Origin: Alphaproteobacteria bacterium
GTDB taxonomy: Bacteria; Pseudomonadota; Alphaproteobacteria; Rhizobiales; Devosiaceae
Direction: 5' to 3'
Assembly (NCBI GenBank): GCA_018820005.1
Contig: JAHJOS010000348.1
Span: 1 to 11,621, forward strand
DNA: 11,621 nt
Each line of letters opens with the position of its first letter. The first letter of the stretch is position 1. Under the pieces are notes generated by a model. It searched no databases, was not told the origin of the DNA, and saw only the letters and a list, made by a program, of their open reading frames with translations. Both the position numbers and the translations under genes were made by a program. Below are positions 6,593 to 11,621 of this stretch, piece by piece.

Positions 6593-7797
6593 ACGACACC
6601 CGCACCGACCTCAACCCCGGCTCGTCCATCCCCCTACCCAATGATCCCGGCACCGCCGCGCCCACCCCGGCGCAGGAAGCCCATCACGACACCACCGGCG
6701 CCATCAACGCGCGCTTTGCCAACAGCAATGGCGGCTATTTCTCGCTGGTCTGGCGCCGCTTCCGCCGCTCGGTCGTGGGCATGATCGGCCTGATCCTGGT
6801 CGTTGGTCTGCTGCTGATGGCCGTCTTTGCCGACTTCTTCGCGCCCCAGGATCCCAAGCAGGCCGACATCGGCTTTGCGCCGCCCGACAACATCACCTTC
6901 TTCCGCGCCGATGGCAGCTTCTCGCTGATCCCCACCATCTATCCCATCGCCGAAAGCGATGAGCTCGACCCCATCACTTTCCAGCCCCTGGTCGGGCCCG
7001 ACTATGACAACCCCACCGAGCTGGGCTTTTTCGTCAAGGGCTATGCCTACAAGATCCTCTGGTTCATCCCGTCCGACATTCACCTGTTCGGCACGCTGGA
7101 CCCCGCCAAGACCTTCCACATCCTGGGCACCGACAAGTTCGGGCGCGACATCCTGGCCCGCGGCATTGTCGGCTCGCGCATTACCCTGACCATCGCCCTG
7201 GTCGTGGTGACGCTGACCACCATCATCGGCACGCTGGTGGGCATTACCTCGGGCTATCTCGGCGGCAAGGTGGACGCCTGGGTGCAACGCTTCGTCGAAT
7301 TCGTGCTGATGTTCCCCCAGCTCCCGCTCTATCTGGCGCTGACCACGCTGATCCCGGCCACGGCCCCGTCCAATGTCTTTATCGCCTTCGTGATCCTGGT
7401 GATCGCGGTGCTGGGCTGGGCGCAGCTGAGCCGTGAGGTCCGCTCCAAGACGCTGTCGCTCGCCCGCATCGAATATGTCCGCGCCGCCATCGCCGTGGGC
7501 GCCACCGATCGCCGCATCATCACACGGCACATCCTGCCAAACGTCATGAGCCACATCATCGTGGCCGTGACCCTGGCCGTGCCCTCGGTCGTGCTGCTCG
7601 AAAGTTTCCTGGGCTTTCTCGGCTTTGCCGTGAAGCCGCCGCTGATCTCCTGGGGCCTGATGCTGCAGGATACCTCGTCCTATTCGGTGATCGGCTCCTA
7701 TCCATGGATCCTGAGCCCCGTCATCTTCGTGCTGATTACCGTGTTCGCGTTCAACGCCCTTGGCGATGGCCTGCGCGATGCCATTGACCCCTATTGA
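6589..7797 (+). CDS. ABC transporter permease, DppC/OppC type, with long N-terminal tail
   Basis: A protein of 402 residues, larger than most DppC/OppC proteins (about 300). It starts with TTG at 6589, whose last two bases begin the TGA stop of the previous permease (TTGA). GGGGAG (6575-6580) lies 8 nt upstream, and no ATG fits as well. Residues 1-50 form a Pro/Ala-rich cytoplasmic tail. The OppC_N region follows (VWRRFRRSVVGMIGLILVV, 54-72) with the first helix. An unusually long insert of about 115 residues (82-197) includes HILGTDKFGRDILAR, the usual DppC motif, and carries extra aromatic and acidic residues. The EAA loop is at about 296-323 (RAAIAVGATDRRIITRHILPN). The insert is probably periplasmic and may contact the large binding protein; that is inference. 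The stop overlaps the approach to the ATPase gene. Confidence 0.9.
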   Translation: MNDTRTDLNPGSSIPLPNDPGTAAPTPAQEAHHDTTGAINARFANSNGGYFSLVWRRFRRSVVGMIGLILVVGLLLMAVFADFFAPQDPKQADIGFAPPDNITFFRADGSFSLIPTIYPIAESDELDPITFQPLVGPDYDNPTELGFFVKGYAYKILWFIPSDIHLFGTLDPAKTFHILGTDKFGRDILARGIVGSRITLTIALVVVTLTTIIGTLVGITSGYLGGKVDAWVQRFVEFVLMFPQLPLYLALTTLIPATAPSNVFIAFVILVIAVLGWAQLSREVRSKTLSLARIEYVRAAIAVGATDRRIITRHILPNVMSHIIVAVTLAVPSVVLLESFLGFLGFAVKPPLISWGLMLQDTSSYSVIGSYPWILSPVIFVLITVFAFNALGDGLRDAIDPY

Positions 7798-7808
7798 GGA
7801 ACCAGGCC

Positions 7809-9479
<1,671 letters not shown>

Positions 9480-9491
9480 TCGGAGCATCCA

Positions 9492-10859
9492 ATGGCAAAC
9501 CCCAAGATTACATTCATCGGTGCCGGTTCGGCCGTGTTCATGAAGAACATCGTCGGCGACATCCTGCAGCGCCCGGCCCTGACCGGCGCCACCATCCGCC
9601 TGATGGATATTAGCCCCACGCGCCTCGAAGAGAGCGAGATCATTGCCAAAAAGCTGATCGCGACCCTGGGCGTATCAGCCACGGTGGAGACCTATTCCAA
9701 CCAGCGCCAGGCGCTCGATGGCACCAATTTCGTCGTGGTCTGCTTCCAGATCGGCGGCTATGAGCCGTCGACGGTCATCGATTTCGACGTGCCCAAGAAG
9801 TACAATCTGCGCCAGACCATTGCCGACACCCTGGGCGTCGGTGGCATCATGCGCGGCCTGCGCACAGTGCCGCATCTGTGGAGCATCTGCGAGGACATGC
9901 TGCAGGTCGCGCCGGACGCGATCATGCTGCAATATGTGAACCCCATGGCCATCAACACCTGGGCCATTTCGGAAAAATATCCCACCATCAAGCAGGTCGG
10001 CCTCTGCCACTCCGTGCAGGGCACGGCCATGGAACTGGCCCACGATCTCGACATTCCCTATGACGAGATCCGCTACCGTTCCGCCGGCATCAACCACATG
10101 GCGTTCTACCTCAAGTTCGAGCATCGCCAGGCCGACGGCAGCTATCGTGACCTCTATCCCGATTTGCTGCGCGCCTATGCCGAAGGCCGCGCCCCCAAGC
10201 CGACCTGGAACCCGCGCTGCCCCAACAAGGTGCGCTATGAAATGCTCACCCGCCTGGGCTATTTCGTCACCGAAAGCTCAGAACATTTTGCTGAGTACAC
10301 GCCCTATTTCATCAAGGAAGGGCGCGAGGACATCATCGAGAAGTTCGGCATCCCGCTCGATGAATACCCTAAGCGCTGCGTCGAGCAGATCGCCGGCTGG
10401 AAGAAGACCTCTGAGGAATACCGCAAGGCTGACCGCATCGAGGTCAAGCAGTCCAAGGAATATGCGTCGTCCATCGTCAACTCGGTCTGGACCGGCGAGC
10501 CTTCGGTGATCTACGGCAATCTGCGCAACAATGGCGTCATCACCAGCCTGCCCAATAATGCCGCCGTCGAAGTGCCGTGCCTGGTCGACGACAATGGCCT
10601 GCAGCCCACCTATATCGGTGAACTGCCGCCGCAGCTGACCGCGCTGATGCGCACCAACATCAACGTGCAGGAACTGACCGTCCGCGCGCTGATGACAGAA
10701 AACCGCGAGCACATCTATCATGCCGCCATGATGGACCCGCACACCGCCGCCGAACTCGATCTCGAGCAGATCTGGAACGTCGTCGACGACCTGCTCGAAG
10801 CCCATGGCAGCATGCTGCCCGAATGGGCCCGCGGCCCGCGCAAGCAGCGCCTCGCCTGA
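9492..10859 (+). CDS. melA: MelA-type GH4 alpha-galactosidase
   Basis: A protein of 455 residues (E. coli MelA is about 451) that resembles MelA nearly end to end, for example QTIADTLG-GGIMR-LRT-PHLW, YVNPMA, GLCHSVQGTA, SAGINHMAFYL, GYFVTESSEHFAEYTP and YHAAMMDPHTAA. GH4 enzymes need NAD and a divalent metal, usually Mn2+, and cleave by oxidation at C3 and elimination instead of simple hydrolysis. The NAD-binding GAGS loop is at 10-13. The metal-binding Cys172 (GLCHS) and His202 (INHM) are present. It has no signal peptide, so the sugar must be imported first, as the upstream transporter genes suggest. GGAG (9482-9485) lies 6 nt before the ATG. Melibiose, galactinol or raffinose-type sugars are likely substrates. 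It is the last gene of the operon and is followed by a strong terminator. Confidence 0.95.
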   Translation: MANPKITFIGAGSAVFMKNIVGDILQRPALTGATIRLMDISPTRLEESEIIAKKLIATLGVSATVETYSNQRQALDGTNFVVVCFQIGGYEPSTVIDFDVPKKYNLRQTIADTLGVGGIMRGLRTVPHLWSICEDMLQVAPDAIMLQYVNPMAINTWAISEKYPTIKQVGLCHSVQGTAMELAHDLDIPYDEIRYRSAGINHMAFYLKFEHRQADGSYRDLYPDLLRAYAEGRAPKPTWNPRCPNKVRYEMLTRLGYFVTESSEHFAEYTPYFIKEGREDIIEKFGIPLDEYPKRCVEQIAGWKKTSEEYRKADRIEVKQSKEYASSIVNSVWTGEPSVIYGNLRNNGVITSLPNNAAVEVPCLVDDNGLQPTYIGELPPQLTALMRTNINVQELTVRALMTENREHIYHAAMMDPHTAAELDLEQIWNVVDDLLEAHGSMLPEWARGPRKQRLA

Positions 10860-10890
10860 CACCGACCAGGCAGCCTCCCTCTGCCGAACA

Positions 10891-10925
10891 GGGTTCCGAT
10901 GCTCCGGCATCGGGACCCTTTTTTT
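10891..10925 (+). terminator. Intrinsic terminator of the transporter-melA operon
   Basis: The arms GGGTTCCGATGC (10891-10902) and GCATCGGGACCC (10907-10918) form a 12-bp stem with one G-T pair and the loop TCCG. Seven Ts follow (10919-10925). It begins 31 nt after the melA stop. This is a textbook rho-independent terminator. Confidence 0.92.
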
Positions 10926-10983
10926 ATTGCCGTGCATCGCGTAGGCGCCGAAGGATCACAAAAGCGCCTGTTGGACTGAAACG

Positions 10984-11010
10984 AAAAAAGGCGCCCCCGA
11001 AGGGGCGCCC
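10984..11010 (-). terminator. Intrinsic terminator of the second GH4 gene
   Basis: Read on the minus strand, an 8-bp stem GGCGCCCC/GGGGCGCC (10990-10997 with 11002-11009) closes on a TTCG tetraloop and is followed by six Ts (complement of 10984-10989). It lies 24 nt after the stop codon of the minus-strand GH4 gene and faces the melA terminator, so the two convergent units are insulated. A further short inverted repeat, ATCCGG (11012-11017) with CCGGAT (11026-11031), lies between it and the stop. Confidence 0.9.
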
Positions 11011-11034
11011 TATCCGGGAGGACATCCGGATGGC

Positions 11035-11621
11035 TTAGTGGTGGCCACCCACCATTTCGCGCAGTTCTTCGACCGAGCGCACCTTCTTGCGGGCAGCGCC
11101 TTCCCACTCGATGGTCTTGACAGTCGACTTGGCCATGCGCTCCTTGGCGGCCGGCACGGCGTCGGCATATTGCGGCAGCCACTGGGCTTGGGCCACCACC
11201 ATTTCGTCGACCATCGCCCAGACTTCGTCAGGGGTGCAGATGGCGCCGACCAGCGGGTCATGCAGCACGGCCAGCTTGAGCGTATCGATATTGCCCGTCA
11301 TCGCCGCCTCGACCGAGAGGCGCTGCACCGAGACCGACACCGAGCAGGTCGCCGCGCAGGCGGTCGGCAGGGTGATGCCTTCGACCATATTGATGCCGAA
11401 GCGGTCCACGAAGCCGGGGCTCTCGATGATGGCGTCATCGGGCAGATTGGTGATAATGCCATTGTTGCGGCGGTTGAAATGGCCGCGATAGGTGCGCCCG
11501 GTTTCCATTGCCTCGATGATGTAGCTGGCGTGTTCGGTGGTCCGCTTGTGTTCGCTCAGCGGTTTGTTAGCCTGCTCCTTGAACATCGGGAAATCCGTCT
11601 CGAACCAGTTGCGGCGCTCAG
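11035..11621 (-). CDS. Second GH4 glycosidase, C-terminal part (5' end outside window)
   Basis: 194 complete codons are visible before the TAG/TGA-type stop at 11035-11037, and the frame stays open to the window edge, so this is the C-terminal part of a longer gene; the ATG at 11584-11586 is an internal Met. The part aligns by eye with the MelA C-terminus: RRNNGIITNLPDDAIIESPGF matches the MelA region around RNNGVITSLPNNAAVEVPCL, then VDRFG, LP and DEVWAMVDEMV. It lacks the MelA-specific ending and looks more like the broader alpha-glucosidase/alpha-galactosidase/LplD branch of GH4. The NAD, Cys and His sites would be upstream, outside the window, so activity cannot be judged. It converges with melA and has its own terminator. 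An alpha-galactosidase paralogue is likeliest given its place, but alpha-glucosidase or alpha-galacturonidase is possible. Confidence 0.85.
   Translation of the reverse strand, partial: ERRNWFETDFPMFKEQANKPLSEHKRTTEHASYIIEAMETGRTYRGHFNRRNNGIITNLPDDAIIESPGFVDRFGINMVEGITLPTACAATCSVSVSVQRLSVEAAMTGNIDTLKLAVLHDPLVGAICTPDEVWAMVDEMVVAQAQWLPQYADAVPAAKERMAKSTVKTIEWEGAARKKVRSVEELREMVGGHH

Overview
The window looks like chromosomal DNA from an alphaproteobacterium, most likely Hyphomicrobiales (Devosia-like or a rhizobial relative). The reasons are the high GC content, the GC-rich third codon positions (which give long antisense shadow frames), a DUF6968-type protein, and a family-5 ABC transporter paired with a GH4 alpha-galactosidase. 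No mobile element, CRISPR array, tRNA or rRNA gene was seen.

Left part (1-2328): the last 25 codons of the housekeeping ATPase gene ychF, followed by two adjacent hairpins. Next is a minus-strand pair: a phytanoyl-CoA-dioxygenase (PhyH) type Fe(II)/2-oxoglutarate oxygenase, and a DUF6968 protein whose ribosome binding site overlaps the oxygenase stop codon. Divergent from the oxygenase is an AraC-family regulator whose sensor domain resembles E. coli AraC. It is the obvious candidate regulator of the oxygenase pair, but the substrate is unknown.

Central part (2325-10925): an alpha-galactoside (melibiose/raffinose type) utilisation locus. A MelR-like regulator on the minus strand is divergent from a five-gene plus-strand operon. 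The operon encodes a large periplasmic binding protein, two DppB/DppC-type permeases, a fused double ATPase and a MelA-type GH4 alpha-galactosidase. It ends at a strong intrinsic terminator. Automatic annotation would probably call the transporter a peptide transporter, but MelR on one side and MelA on the other argue for alpha-galactoside uptake. In the proposed scheme the binding protein captures the sugar, the permeases and ATPase import it, NAD- and metal-dependent MelA cleaves it in the cytoplasm, and the MelR-like protein activates the operon from the 3249-3407 spacer.

Right part (10984-11621): the C-terminal portion of a second GH4 enzyme on the minus strand, with its own terminator back to back with that of melA; its 5' end lies outside the window.

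The two regulator genes meet tail to tail with both stop codons inside one palindromic CTAG (2325-2328). The core is therefore a recognisable catabolic system, not a new one. The least explained part is the oxygenase-DUF6968-AraC group.
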